Assembly: GCA_963921825.1 (NCBI GenBank)
Contig: OY997588.1
Span: 128,743,203 to 128,807,202, forward strand
Origin: Erodium maritimum
Taxonomy: Eukaryota > Streptophyta > Magnoliopsida > Geraniales > Geraniaceae
Length of the DNA stretch: 64,000 nucleotides
Direction: 5' to 3'
The notes below the pieces were generated by a model, which was not told the origin of the DNA, searched no databases, and saw nothing but the letters and a program-made list of their open reading frames with translations. The translations under genes were made by a program, and so were the position numbers. Numbering within the stretch: the first letter of the stretch is position 1; every line of letters begins with the position of its first letter. Positions 46,130 through 57,831 of this stretch are shown here, in pieces.

Positions 46130-46203
46130 TGGCCCATGCAGGTCTCGAACCTGCGACCTTCGCGTTATTAGCACGACGCTCTAACCAACTGAGCTAATGG
46201 GCC
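46130..46203 (-). tRNA. tRNA-Ile (anticodon AAU)
   Basis: On the minus strand the 74-nt sequence begins GGCCCATTAGCTCAGTTGG and ends CATGGGCCA. The acceptor stem pairs GGCCCAT with ATGGGCC, with discriminator A. The D-arm AGCTCAGTTGGTTAGAGC (B-box partner A box), anticodon loop CTAATAA and T-arm GGTTCGAGACC are all standard. No intron. On the transcript side, T-rich sequence (TTCTTTTATTTC) follows directly, a plausible polymerase III terminator. Confidence 0.97.
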
Positions 46204-47150
46204 GATTTGATAATGTCTCATTTGAAAATAGCCTTAACCATGATGTCTGTGGGTTGAATCAGATAAGTCTTTGGAGATTGAATCCTGACAGGTTCATTAC
46301 GAGTCTAGGCATTAGAAAAGCATTACTATATTCATCCCCATATTTATCAAATTATCTCTCCTCCAACAAGGGCTTGGGAGGGATTTGCAAGGACTATGTC
46401 TGTATGCACCACGTGCTCACTATTACATCTTCCTGCAAATCCCTAAAAAAAGGTCCGTTAGGGTTATGAAACGGGATTTGTCAACTGTTTCATAACCCTA
46501 TTTCATTTGGCTCATCTTCCACGATGGCTTACCGTCCATGTTTATTCCTTTCCAAAATCAGCATCCCAAAGCTATAAATATCAGTCATTTGAGTATAGTC
46601 AAATTATGACTATAATGAAAGGACCTAAAAGGATTGTCTAAAAGGAAATAAAAATCGACAAGTACAGACAATTTTTGCAGATATCACATATACATTTTAG
46701 TTACTATAAACTGGTAGAGAGATTCAAACTATTGACTTGCCTAGACCGTGTTCTTGATGCTTCCTACAAGTTATTCAAAATAGCTACGAACAACTACTAT
46801 CAGACCACAATCACCAACAAGTGCAACTGTTACAGTCCATACATCAACTATAACAAATGTAACTCCTGCAAGAACAGAAGGTATAAGTTTATCTCTCTCC
46901 AGAACAAGTAACACTGAGCTGAGCATAACTGCTAAAGGCACATTATTATCTCCCCCAACAACTCCAAATCACCAAAACCTTGATCATAAGACCATTCTGG
47001 CTTCTTCTAACACCTTATGAAACTCCACCCCAACCAAATTGGAAACATCCATAAATACCCCAACATCCTAATTCCTCTTTCACTAACACATCAATCCCAC
47101 CTCTAATCAACTGCAAATCAATTTCCACATCTTCCAATCCAGTGTGTTAA
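46204..47150. other. Intergenic stretch, no gene recognised
   Basis: No domain-bearing frame, structured RNA or transposon end recognised. Confidence 0.35.
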
Positions 47151-47490
47151 TCAGTGTGGCTCGAACTCGCCGACAAGTGGGGTTGGCCGTCGGCGAGTGT
47201 TAGTGGCTTTTTATGTAAAGTCTTCTTGAAGCCTTTCGAATTAGGGTTGGGTTAGGTGTGCTCCGACTGATTTTCACCTGAGCTGTTGGTTTGTATTGGT
47301 TTTCCCTCAGTTTGTTAGGGATGGTGTTTGAGGTTCCCTAGGGAACCCTTCTTCGTTGTGAGTTGGTTCAGGTTCCCTGGGAATGCTTTTAGTTGTATTT
47401 CACTGCTTTTTGTTGTATTTCACTTCACCCCATGTTCTCCTCTTCAAAGAATAGGGTTTTATAATATGTCTTTGCTGATAAAAAAAAATA
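47150..47490 (+). mobile_element. LINE 3' tail fragment
   Basis: GT-rich plus-strand sequence ends TGTCTTTGCTGATAAAAAAAA near 47488. It resembles the tails at 27481 and 29519 (GCCGAT plus A-run), preceded by CTCCTCTTCAAAGA (compare TCTCCTCAAAAGA at 27430). Confidence 0.5.
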
Positions 47491-47847
47491 AGTGTCAACA
47501 TACACTAAAGAGTTCAATAATAATCATGAGGAAGTTACTAACAACACTTCTTTTATTTATCAGAACTGAAAGCCATCCAATTATGTTCTGAAAATATTAA
47601 ACAAAAAAGATCATTATTGTGATTCGCATTAAAGAAAATAGGCTCTACCAACTCAACTAGCATAATTTTGTGTTCTCACTTAATTTATAAAAGATTAGAA
47701 ATTGTTTTTTTCAATTACGAATTCAATCCGAAATATGGCCGATCCGGATAACTAATAGGTTGGTCCGTGATTAATCGGCCCATATTCCGCCCAAACGACC
47801 TAAAACGTTTTAGGAGGATAAATCGGGTCCCTATAACCCTTTGCATA

Positions 47848-49170
47848 CATGTTTCACCGTAAGTTTTATAAAACTCACCATAAGCTTTTGTAGTCATCCC
47901 AATAATACCTTTTCTGACAATAAACTAATCAGGATTATCATGGGAACATTGCCCTCTTAAAACTCAACCACCTTTTTTACAACCATCAACGAATGTGATA
48001 ATACCGTTCAAAAACTCTGGAGAGCCCATATCACAAGACTGGGACCGTCATCTAGATTGACCCGAAACTGACCCGACCCAATACGGAACGCTCATAGGAT
48101 CGCTCTCTTAATAAAAGCAACGAATGTAACAATAATCTTCTGAAGTCTCGTCTTGTCCTGACGCGACCTTGAACTTCATCGATGAGCCTCTCTAGCTGAC
48201 GAGCTCGTTGAGTTCACGGGAATGGTGGGAGAGGAGGTGGTTCTCTTCTTGTTGGGGGCGTACAAGATGGGTGATTGGTTTCGGACGGCATGGTTTCGTG
48301 CTTGTTGACCCAGTTGCTGAGGAATTTGGTCATAACAATATTATCTGCTAGAAGAAGGTTGTAACGTATGGCGACCGAGAAAACATGAAATAAGTTAAAT
48401 ACAAGTATATTCTTATAATACAAACTTCGATAATTACATATACTTGTTTGTCTTGTGGTGTATTTTTAATAATCAGTACGCATGCAATTTTTAAGGAGTT
48501 TGTGTTTGATCTAACCATAAACATAATTTGATCAACAGATTACCCGTGATGTTGTCTTTGATATAGACAATGGCTAAACTTTATAGTGGATCTTGATCAC
48601 GGTACCTTCATCATTGTGAATCCTCATAGAACACCCACAATGAGGTCTACTTTGGCGTTGAATCGGCCAAAGAAGGTTCAAGGCAGGTTGTCTCTATTAT
48701 AGAATGGGGGATTTCACCCATGCCGAATTTGGGTATAGTACATGCAGTTTCTCCTTTGTTTTCTTCTCTCTTTTTCTATTAGCGTCTCTTAACAAAAAAA
48801 TATGATAATTTTGCTTCTGAATAACCCATCGAAATCGACGATTCATTGTGTGACCTTGCAGATCCGACGTACTGATTCAACCTTTTAAATAGTCCACCCA
48901 GCATAGATGCTCTTATATGACAAAAATAACCTCAAGGGACACAAGTAGATGATACACCGAATAAATAAGTACTAATATTAGATGTTTGTTTCACGGTAAG
49001 TTTTTACGAAATACACACAGTTTATCATAAGTTTTTGTAATCATCCCAACAATATATTGTGAAAAATTAACTAATCAGCAAAGCAAGGGAACATTACCCC
49101 TTAAAACTCAACCACCTTTTTTAGATCGTCAACCAATGTAACAATAATGTTCAAAATTCTAGAGACCTAA
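47848..49170. repeat. ~185-bp direct repeat pair
   Basis: 47848-48028 and 48983-49170 share GTTTCACSGTAAGTTTT, GTCATCCCAA, AACTCAACCACCTTTTTT and GTTCAAAA motifs in the same order. The 950 bp between them carries no recognised gene. The second copy ends where a LINE-like stretch begins (49170). Confidence 0.7.
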
Positions 49171-50172
49171 TGGATCTGAGGGAAGGAAAGGACACTTCGT
49201 TTTCAACTTTTTTCTCTGAAAAGCTTTTCTTCCATTTTTTTTCAAACCCTAGTCGCCACCCCCTTTACCATTTGTCTTTATTGACGACGGTCGTAGTTTC
49301 GATCGTGGTTGTTGTCGGTGACGATCTTCTCCTCCCCCTCCCCCTTCCTTTTCTTTTCCTCCCTTCTTTCTTTGAGCTTCGGCTATCGAAGCTTCTCTGA
49401 CTTCTGCAGCTCTGGGAGGATTCGATAAGTGGTTCTTCCCGACTGCTCGTTCAATTTTCCGGTTCTTCCCGACTTCTTCTTCAGTTCGTCGGAGGTGGTT
49501 TCTTCATCTAACGGTCTGTGGGTTGCGGGGGCTTCAAGTTTTGGCATATCCAAAGCTCCACCCAAGATATGCAACTCTTTCATCTACTCATCGGCGTTTG
49601 CAGCACTAGCTACCTTATTTGCTGCTCGGTGTTGTCCATCAATGCCTTCTCGTCCCTCACGGTGGTTTGGTTGTACTACTCTGTTGGTCTGGTAGGTTCG
49701 GTCTGCTACGGTCGGGATCTGGGTTAGTTGGACAGGGTCATGCCGGGTCGAGGTCTTGGACGGGTTGTGTATGGATCGAGTTGAGGTCTTAGCTAGGTCG
49801 GGTATGGGCCTTGTCGGGCTCCTGACAGGGTCAAAGGTGAGTTGCTCCCTGCTCCAGACTTTGTTTCTCTTACTACCTCTTCGGAGCTTTCGGTTTGTTG
49901 TGCTACATTTTCTGTTTCTCGGGACCTTCGTTTGGGTGAGTCAATTAGGGGCTCTTTCCAGGTTTGGCTTTGCTCGTGCTCAGTATTATTATAATCCTTC
50001 CCCTTCGGGTCCTCGTTTGGTGCTGGCCGACGAGGGGTTACCGGTTTTGGTATCGGAGCTCTAAACTCGAGTTCCGGTCTCGGATCCTCAAATCGTGGAG
50101 GGGTCAGTCTTTGGATGACATTGTGGTGGTGGATACAGGGTTGATGGTTTGTGATGGATCTTAAGCGGCTTG
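49171..50172 (+). mobile_element. LINE fragment, cut by LTR sequence
   Basis: T- and C-rich plus-strand sequence. Its right part (49965-50100) carries CTTCCCCTTCGGGTCCTCG and TTACCGGTTTTGGTATCGG, homologous to 26810 and 43500. It stops at 50172, where the TGTCATGCCCC end of an LTR remnant begins, so the LTR element interrupts it. Confidence 0.5.
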
Positions 50173-51101
50173 TGTCATGCCCCAAATCCGGTTTTAACCC
50201 GGACTCGAGACGTGAACTAAAATAATAGTAATAAATGCAATTTTAAAACAAAGGAAACTCCAAAATAATAGTTCAAACCAATAATTCCGACAACAAGAGT
50301 CAATGCTCGAAATCCAAACAACATGCCTAATCTTAGCATAGTCATAACTAGTTTTACACAACCAGGGAAAAACCCGTACTCTTGTGGGTCCCCAAAAGTC
50401 AACCACACAGTTCAACAATTGCAAACAAAAGTCACATAGTCCACAGTTCACGTCACACAACAATTCCATAAAAGTCTCAACATCAACTTAATTCCACAGG
50501 TTCTCAACACTTTTCTCTTTCTAACATAACATTTCATGTTGATATAATGTCGTTACAACCCGGTTCAGGCGTCCTCGAATTACGTTGTAACCACTTGACA
50601 TCCCCCCGCCACGTTCGACTATAGGGGCCCCTGTAGTCGAATCGTGATGATACAAACATTCAGTTTTTGCAGAAATTCGGGCATGACTCGTTTGAAAACT
50701 CTACTAATTATCCGCTTACGAGGGACATTCAACCCACATCTTGCACAAAGCACTCAACACCATCATAGCACACAGCAAGTCATCGCAGCTATACACCTCG
50801 GGTTTTGGTAATTACATGATAACCACCCGCCCTAGTCAACACTCCGATCTTAACCGATCGGACAAAAATCGAACACACAACATTCAACAAACATAATCAT
50901 TGGAACCAACCACCATGGTTCACCCCAAGTACACGGTACCTAGACAGGACATTCACCAAACCGAGACTCTCTTCATCTCGGTTCTACGAGTAGGACATTT
51001 CCTATTTGCATAACTGAACACCAGAAACCTAACGACTTAACTCTACCCACCTAATTGACGTACGGTCCGAAGTTTTGAACAACCAGGCTCTGATACCAAA
51101 T
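50173..51101 (-). mobile_element. Truncated internal region and 3' LTR stub of the minus-strand chromovirus
   Basis: 50173-50317 matches the terminal 145 bp of the LTR at 51102-53783 (TGTCATGCCCCAAATCCGG against TGTCACGCCCCAAATCCGG). The sequence diverges after that. Next to the complete LTR, 51086-51098 on the minus strand reads TGGTATCAGAGCC, the initiator-methionine tRNA primer-binding site, separated from the LTR end by ATT. So this interval is the start of an internal region, reduced by deletion, followed by a stub of the downstream LTR. Confidence 0.75.
51086..51098 (-). other. Primer-binding site (tRNA-iMet type)
   Basis: TGGTATCAGAGCC on the minus strand, 3 nt after the LTR end, is complementary to the 3' end of initiator tRNA-Met and is the usual primer site of plant Ty3/gypsy elements. 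Confidence 0.9.
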
Positions 51102-51358
51102 TGTCACGCCCCAAATCCGGTTTTAACCCGGACTCGAGACGTGAGCTAAAATAATAATAATAAATGCAATTTTAAAACAAAGGAAACTCCAAAATAATAG
51201 TTCAAACCAATAATTTCGACAACAAGAGTCAATTCTCGAAATCCAAGTAATAAGAAGTTTAGTACAAAAGAAAAGTATGTCTCTAGACCATCCAAACTAG
51301 GACTTTCGCTAAGCTCCCAAGCTCAGAGACGTCCTCTAAATCAAATCGCGATCAAAAC

Positions 51359-51395
51359 CTGTAGAACAGTAGAACAGGGGGTGAGCTTTCGCTCA
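51359..51395 (-). promoter_or_regulatory. Conserved LTR hairpin plus acceptor-like tract (LTR 4)
   Basis: On the minus strand, TGAGCGAAAGCTCA (51395-51382) forms a 5-bp stem with a GAAA loop and is followed by CTGTTCTACTGTTCTACAG ending at 51359. It lies about 280 nt before the LTR end, matching LTRs 1-3 (271-276 nt). Confidence 0.5.
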
Positions 51396-52728
51396 GTATG
51401 AAAAAGTAGTAAAGGGAGTGAGAAATTGCTCACCACCACGGATGCCCGTCCGATTAAGGCAATAACAAAGACCATTTACACAAATAACCCAAAGACAACA
51501 CTTGACCCCACTCGGGAGCAATCCGCAAATCAGACTTGGTACCGAACCGACTCTCGGACACTTCTCCTCAACTATGCACTTAACAACTGTCACCCAATCA
51601 ATTCTCACTGGATTACGACCACGGTTATCTCACAACTAACCACGCGTGCAAACTCGCACAACAATACATTGAACTCAGATATAAAATGTATTCAAGATCA
51701 CAGAAGATCACATGACCGGCATAAATAACCACAGCGAAAAAACCCAGATAAACACATAGAATGATATCATTAGCAACCACACCCACACCAAGTATCCCAG
51801 AACCATACGTCGGATTCCATAGCCCGGCTCAACCATATCGTACCGAACTCAGCATCGGCCTAGATATCATCCCAGAACACACAACATCGGGGTACAAGTC
51901 ATATCAAACATACCAGACCGGGACACACAACATCGATCGGATATCTTCCCGTAGCACGGGGTACAAATCACACCACACATACCTTACCGGAACACTCAGA
52001 ATCGGCCTAGGTATCCTATACCAGAATCCTCTACGATATAGATATCGGACCGGAACACCATCCTCGGAACATATCATACCGACATATCATGCCGAACATA
52101 TCATACCAACACGTCATACCGGAACACACAACATCGGTCTATCAATCACCCGATCATATCAAAAGACAGTAATTCACACTAACATTCACCACGTTCTCAT
52201 AGCATATCATAATCCTTAATTTAACAACGGAACATACCACATATCAACATTACAAGCCACTAATCACAAGCAAGTGCAAACATCACACAATCTTACGGGC
52301 ACGACATGGCCCTCATGCAGTTCTACAGCACAACAAGTCCCACACCTATGGGCACGACATGGCCCGCAAGTGGTTCCATATTTATATGACTACGCTAGTT
52401 ATTCACATCATACATGTGATTCTACAATTATTCCGGTTGTTCATATCCTATATGCATTCTAGTAACCTTCCGTAATTAAACCGGTATTCGCTACTTTTCC
52501 CTACCTCAACCGCTATCCAACACGAGCAACCACGAGTCGCCTAGTAGCCTCCTCCGCCGTGATCGGGAACAACGTCTAAGATCACAAAGTAATACGAGAA
52601 TTAATAATAATTCAAGGATGGTTTAAAGAGGTAACACCCAACTTAAACCCCAATACGTTCGGTTAAAGATAACCTTCCTAATTACTCGAAAACAACCAAA
52701 ATGGACCTAAAAGGTCATTTCTGATCCA

Positions 52729-52892
52729 TCACGGAGCCTTGACGGGCTCCGTCACGGTTTGGGTCACAGAACCGTGATGTGAACCGTCACAGTTGGCGTC
52801 ACGGAACCGTGACGTGTGCCGTCACGGCCTCCTTCACGGAGCCGTGACGTGCTCCGTCACGGTTCCCATCACGGATCCGTGACGGGTCTGAC
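52729..52892. repeat. 35-bp palindromic array in LTR 4
   Basis: TCACGGAGCC or a close variant starts at 52729, 52764, 52799, 52834 and 52869, exactly 35 bp apart. Each unit holds TCACGGANCCGTGA, itself a palindrome, followed by GACGNNNNCCGTCACGG, so both strands carry many TGACG/CGTCA motifs. Confidence 0.93.
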
Positions 52893-53784
52893 AGCTCCCT
52901 TCTTCTTCTTCCTTCAACTTCGTCTCCACGAATCCAAACCTTAAAAACTTCATTGTTAAGCTCCAAAACCTCGAATTTCAGCCCCAAAAACCTCAATACT
53001 CCAAGACCCATAGTTGGGTTTCATCAAATAAACCAAAACCCAATTAATCATAACAAAATCCTCCACTTTGCATCATGATTCAACTATTTAACAATGAAGA
53101 ACATCAAACCAATAGTAACCAAGCTTAGTTCATGCATTTTCTACCAAACCCACAACCCCATGTTCATCAAAAGAAGATGTGATTGGAAGTTTACCTTAGG
53201 AAATGGGTAGATGATGAGAAATAGTGAAGAAAGGAAGAACTTTGGTGTGGAAATCAATCAAAAAGGTGCAAGTTTCTTCTCTTCTTCTCCTCTCCTTCAA
53301 TGGAAGCTCCACCCTCTATCCCCCTTGTGTGTTTCGGCCAAGCAAGAAGAAATGGGTTGAATTGTTGCTCTCATGTGGCCTTTAACCTAGAATTAAAATG
53401 CCCACTTTGCCCATTTAGCTTTTTTTTCTCTTATGCCCACAAGTGGGGGCAAATGGGTCTTATCTCACCCCTTTCTTCTCTCAAGGCTCATGGACATGTG
53501 TCCATGTGGGGTCCACACCCACCCACAAAATATCTTAGCCCAAATTAAATAATCTGATAAAGCCCCTAATTCGACCCCGTTTGACCCGAATTTGACTATT
53601 CGCAACAGTACTCATTTGAAAGGAAGCGACTCAACTAAGATAATTGTAACGACGGCTAAGCTTTTTGGGTCCTGGAAAGGTCCCGAATGACTCCCGGAGT
53701 CAGCGGTTGACTTTTTCGGCGGAAAGTCAACTTTTCCCAAATTTCACCGGTTTGACCGTTGTTGACCGGGGGCGGTTCTTAAAA

Positions 53785-53797
53785 TCTACCCCCTTAA
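53785..53797 (-). other. Polypurine tract of the chromovirus
   Basis: On the minus strand TTTAAGGGGGTAGA lies immediately before the LTR start, the expected place for the plus-strand primer. Confidence 0.8.
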
Positions 53798-53833
53798 AGA
53801 AATTTCGTCCGCGAAATTTAAAACGAACGTACC

Positions 53834-56800
53834 TCAAGGCTCGAACAGGCTGGGGTACTTCGCGCGAACCTCATCCTCGCGCTCCCAAGTCGACTCTGCT
53901 CCGTGGTGCCGCCACTGCACCCGTACCAGTCGGATAGTATTGCCACGCAAGACCTGCTCCAGCGTATCCAAAATCCTGACCGGCTGCTCCTCATACGAGA
54001 CGCCTTCAGCTACCTCGATGTCCGTCCACTCAATGACATGGGAGGGGTCCGCATTGTACTTTCGTTGTTGGGAAACGTGGAAGACGTTATGGACATTCCC
54101 AAGTTGCGGTGGTAATGCAAGACGGTAAGCAACGGCTCCCACCCTTCCCAAAATCTCAAAAGGCCAGAATACCGTGGGGCCAACTTGCCTCCGCCGCGGT
54201 TGAACCGCACCAGCCCCTTCTTCGGGCTCACCTTCAGAAATACATGATCACCAACTGTGAACTCAAGAGGTCGGCGCCGTCTATCAGCATAACTCTTCTG
54301 TCGACTCTACGCGGTCCTCAACCGCTCACAGATCAGCGTGACCTTCTCGGTCGTCTCTCAGACAAGATCCGGATCAAGTAAACTCTTATCTCCCACTTCC
54401 GCCCAACATGCGGGCAATCGACACGGCCTACCATACAACGCTTCGAACGATGCCATCCCAATACTGGCCTAGAAGCTGTTGTTGTAGGCGAACTCGGCTG
54501 AAGGTAAGTGGTCATCCCATGATCCTCTAAAATATAGCACACAGGCTCGTAGCATATCCTCTAAAATCTAAATCGTGCGCTCTGACTGGCCGTCTATCTG
54601 TGGATGGTACGCTGTACTGAGTAGGACCTCGGTCCCTAGTGCTGTTTGTAGACTTTCCCAAAATCTGGAAGTGAAACGAGGATCTCTGTCGGACACGACC
54701 GACACTGGGACCCCGTGGAGACGGGTAATCTCACGAATGTACAGACGACTCAGAGCGTAAACGGTATCGTTCATCCTCATGGCTAGGAAGTGAGCCGACT
54801 TGGTCAACCGGTAGACCACTACCATATTGCATCGTGTCCTCTTGGCGATCTCGGTAAGCCGCACACGAAGTCCATCGTGACGTGCTCACACGTTTACTGT
54901 GCGATCGACAGTGGCTGTAATAAACCAGCGGGACGCTGATGCTCGGCCTTCACTTGCTGACAAGTGAGGCACCTTGAGACAAACTCTACAACCGGTCTCC
55001 GCATCCCGCTCCACCAAAACTGTCGCCTGACATCCCGATACATCTTAGTGCCACCCGGGTGCACAATAAAACGTGAATGATGAGACTCTCTCAACACATC
55101 GTCTCTACAGCTGCGCAACACAAACAACCCTCCTCGGTATCGCAAACCTTGATCAACACCCTGCTCCCAGCCTTCCGCATCAACCCCACTGACGATCCTC
55201 TCCCGGATCTCCGCCGTATCGACATCCTCAGCATGTGCCTCTAGCACTCGAGCAACCAGTGTGGGCTGAGCCACCAGCGAGCACATGGCCACGCCATCAA
55301 CAATCTCATCTATCTCAAGCCCAAACGTGCTCAACTCTCCCATCATGTCCCACTCTCGGACTGATATACCAGCAAGGCAATGGATCAACTTCCTACTCAG
55401 GGCATCGACAACGACGTTCGCCTTGCCCGGATGGTAGAGTAGCTCGAAGTCGTACTCCTCAAGTAACTTCATCCACCGCCTCTGGCACATGTTCAGGTCT
55501 TGCCGCGAGAAGATGTACTTGAGACTCTTGTGATCCAAGAACACCTGAAATCTCTCACCATACAAGTAATGTCGCCAGCTCTTCAGCGCGAAAATGACCG
55601 CTGCCAACTCCAAGTCATGGGTAGGGTAGTTGCGCTCATGCGTCTTCAACTGCCTGGAGCCATAGACAACTACCTTCCTTGACCGCATCAATACACAACC
55701 CAGTCCCTCACTGGACGCATCACAATAAACATCATACCCAATCCCGCGCTCCGGAACTATCAACACATGTGCGGTAGTCAGACGAGCCTTTAGCTCGGTC
55801 AAGGAGCGCTCACAATCCTCAGTCCACACAAACTCGATTTCCTTGCGTGTCAGGGCAGTCATCGGCGCAGCCAGGCGTGCAAAATATTGGACGAACCGCC
55901 GGTAGTAACCTGCCAATCCTAAGAAGCTGCGAATCTCAAAGACACTCGTGGGTCGTGCCCACTTCGAAACCGCGTCGATCTTCACCGGATCGACTAGTAT
56001 ACCCTCCCGGGACACGACATGCCCGAGGAATTTCACCTCGGCGAGCCAAAACTCGCACTTCTCCAAGTTGCCGTACAACTGATGGGTGTGTAACAAGGTC
56101 AGAACTGTCCTCAGATGCTCCACGTGCGCCTCCTCACTAGGAGAGTAGATCAGGTTGTCATCTACGAACACTGCGACGAACTGATCTAAGTATGGCCGGA
56201 AGATACCGTTCATCAGATCCATGAACGTTGCAGGCGCGTTCGTCAGCCCGAACGACATCACCAGAAACTCATAGTGTCCATACCGCGTCCGAAATGCGGT
56301 CTTCGCCACATCCTCCTCCCGAACTCGCAACTGGTAGTATCAAGATCGCAGATCGATCTTCGAGAAGCACTTCGCCCCTCTCAACTGGTCGAACAAGTCG
56401 TCGATCCTCGGCATCGGGTAACGGTTCTTCACCGTGACCCGTTTCAACTTCCGATAGTCGATACACATCCTCAGCGTTCCACCGTTCTTCTTCACGAAGA
56501 GTGTGGGCGCTCCCCACGGTGAAGTGCTCGGGCGGATAAACCCCTTATACCGAAATTCCTCGAGTTGGCGCTTCAACTCGACCAACTCGGCTGGTGCAAA
56601 CCTGTACGGAGCCATCGATATCGGCGCCGTCCCTGGCATCAGGTCAATCCTGAACTCAACCTCGCGCACTGGAGGAAACCCTGACAACTCCTCCGGGAAG
56701 ACCTCCTGGAACTCACACACTACTTGTGGCAACTCTCTGCTCTGCACGATCGCCACCTCTTATCCCACGGTCAATGCTGAAAGGAGAACTCCGCTCCTAC

Positions 56801-56844
56801 TGCCCAGTACACACGTGACCGTCGTGTCAACTTTGAGCCGGCCT
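53834..56844 (-). pseudogene. Ty3/gypsy chromovirus pol (Tekay/Del-like): RT, RNase H, integrase, chromodomain; broken
   Basis: Minus-strand order: a partial protease-RT linker (from about 56844), reverse transcriptase (56756-about 55900), RNase H (about 55850-55400), integrase zinc-binding HHCC region ending at 54894, integrase core (54864-54568, SDRDPRF and GQSERTI motifs), integrase C-terminus (54231-54010) and chromodomain-type tail ending AKYPSLFEP at 53834. Breaks: an in-frame TGA at 56337-56339 within RT where a Gly codon is usual, and frame changes near 54880, 54560, 54240 and 54150. The RT active-site motif reads FVDDN, with Asn in place of the usual hydrophobic residue. Gag and most of protease are missing: the coding sequence stops abruptly at the junction with a Harbinger transposase. 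The element is inactive. Confidence 0.9.
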
Positions 56845-57831
56845 ATTGATGATATGAAATCGAGTTTGGAGAACCCCGAAAGTCCTCTCGACATCCTTCC
56901 TTGTGGCCTCTTGTTTCTGTGCATATAACACATGCTTTAGAAGTTGTGGTGTCGGGATGGACCTCACAAAATTTTCCCACAGTGGATATAATTTACCTAA
57001 AATTCAACTTCTTGCTTCTCACCTCGTTGAACATGAGCATACAATGATGATTAATTCAAGACATTAATGTCGTTGTTCTACATTAGTACACCGAAATATG
57101 TGTGTCAAAACTAGGTTTTGGGGCCCGCAATGTCTTCAATCATAATTGTCAGTCCAGGATGATCACCCCGCACGTGAACCCCTTGATGCGCTTTTGGAAA
57201 AATTTTCCACGCCCAATACATACAGTCAAGATTGCTGATGGAACCAAGGAAACAACATATTTCATTTACACGGAAAAGGTGGGTAACACCATTAGTGTCC
57301 GGCTTCCTGAGATAGGTCTCCACGAAGACGTTAATGACGACGTAGCGAAACCAATACATGTACTCGAGTGCCGTCGATTTTTCCATTTTCAAATACTCAT
57401 CCAAGATGTCGCCCGCTGAATCGTAACATAACATACATATAAAAGTAGTGCACTTTTGGTAAGGGGAGAACCCAGACTGACCACGACAATACTCTCTTTG
57501 GGTGAAGTATGGATCGAATCGGACACGCTTGCTAAAATTTTCATAAAAATGGACTTTGTCAAACGAAACCACCAACAAACATTCTCCACCCGTACAACGG
57601 TCGATCAATGAAATAGTCGGCCATAAGTCGCTCATGAGCATCATGTCGATCTCTTAAAATGTAATTTCTGATATGCTTCACCGCCATAGGGTTCATGATA
57701 GGTTCATCGGCTTCCTTAGAAGTAGCCTATAACGATTGCACCATCTCATTCTCCGCCTCCCAAGTCATCTCCCGTAATATGGCATAATCGATTGCAGATG
57801 GATTAAACTCATCACCACTAAAATAGTCCAT
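56845..57831 (-). pseudogene. PIF/Harbinger transposase, broken
   Basis: Minus strand from ATG at 57831 (MDYFSGDEFNPSAID). Expected segments follow: RDRHDAHERLMADYF, SGFSPYQKCTTFICML, DEYLKMEKSTALEYMYWF, LGSISNLDCMYWAWK (first catalytic Asp), a degraded NNDINVLN segment near 57040 (second Asp) and RKDVERTFGVLQTRFHII near 56890 (catalytic Glu). One in-frame TAG interrupts the N-terminal part and several frame changes follow. The C-terminus is lost at the junction with the chromovirus near 56845. Only the right inverted repeat of the element is identifiable (58187-58211). Confidence 0.82.

Larger units (their letters stand above)
51102..53783 (-). mobile_element. Complete minus-strand LTR of the chromovirus (LTR 4)
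   Basis: On the minus strand the LTR starts at 53783 as TTTAAGAACCGCCCCCGGTC (TG changed to TT) and ends GGGGCGTGACA at 51102. A purine-rich tract AAGGGGGTAGA (about 53785-53797) precedes it and a primer-binding site follows it. It therefore served as 3' LTR for the pol region at 53834-56844 and as 5' LTR for the deleted internal region at 50318-51101. It contains a 35-bp palindromic array (52729-52892) and the conserved hairpin with acceptor-like tract (51359-51395). The start resembles LTR 2 (9244), which ties the families together. Confidence 0.88.

Noticed and set aside
49170-49400. 76-residue frame with a hydrophobic stretch resembling a signal or membrane segment
   Set aside because: It lies in T/C-rich LINE-like sequence; the hydrophobicity follows from T-rich codons.
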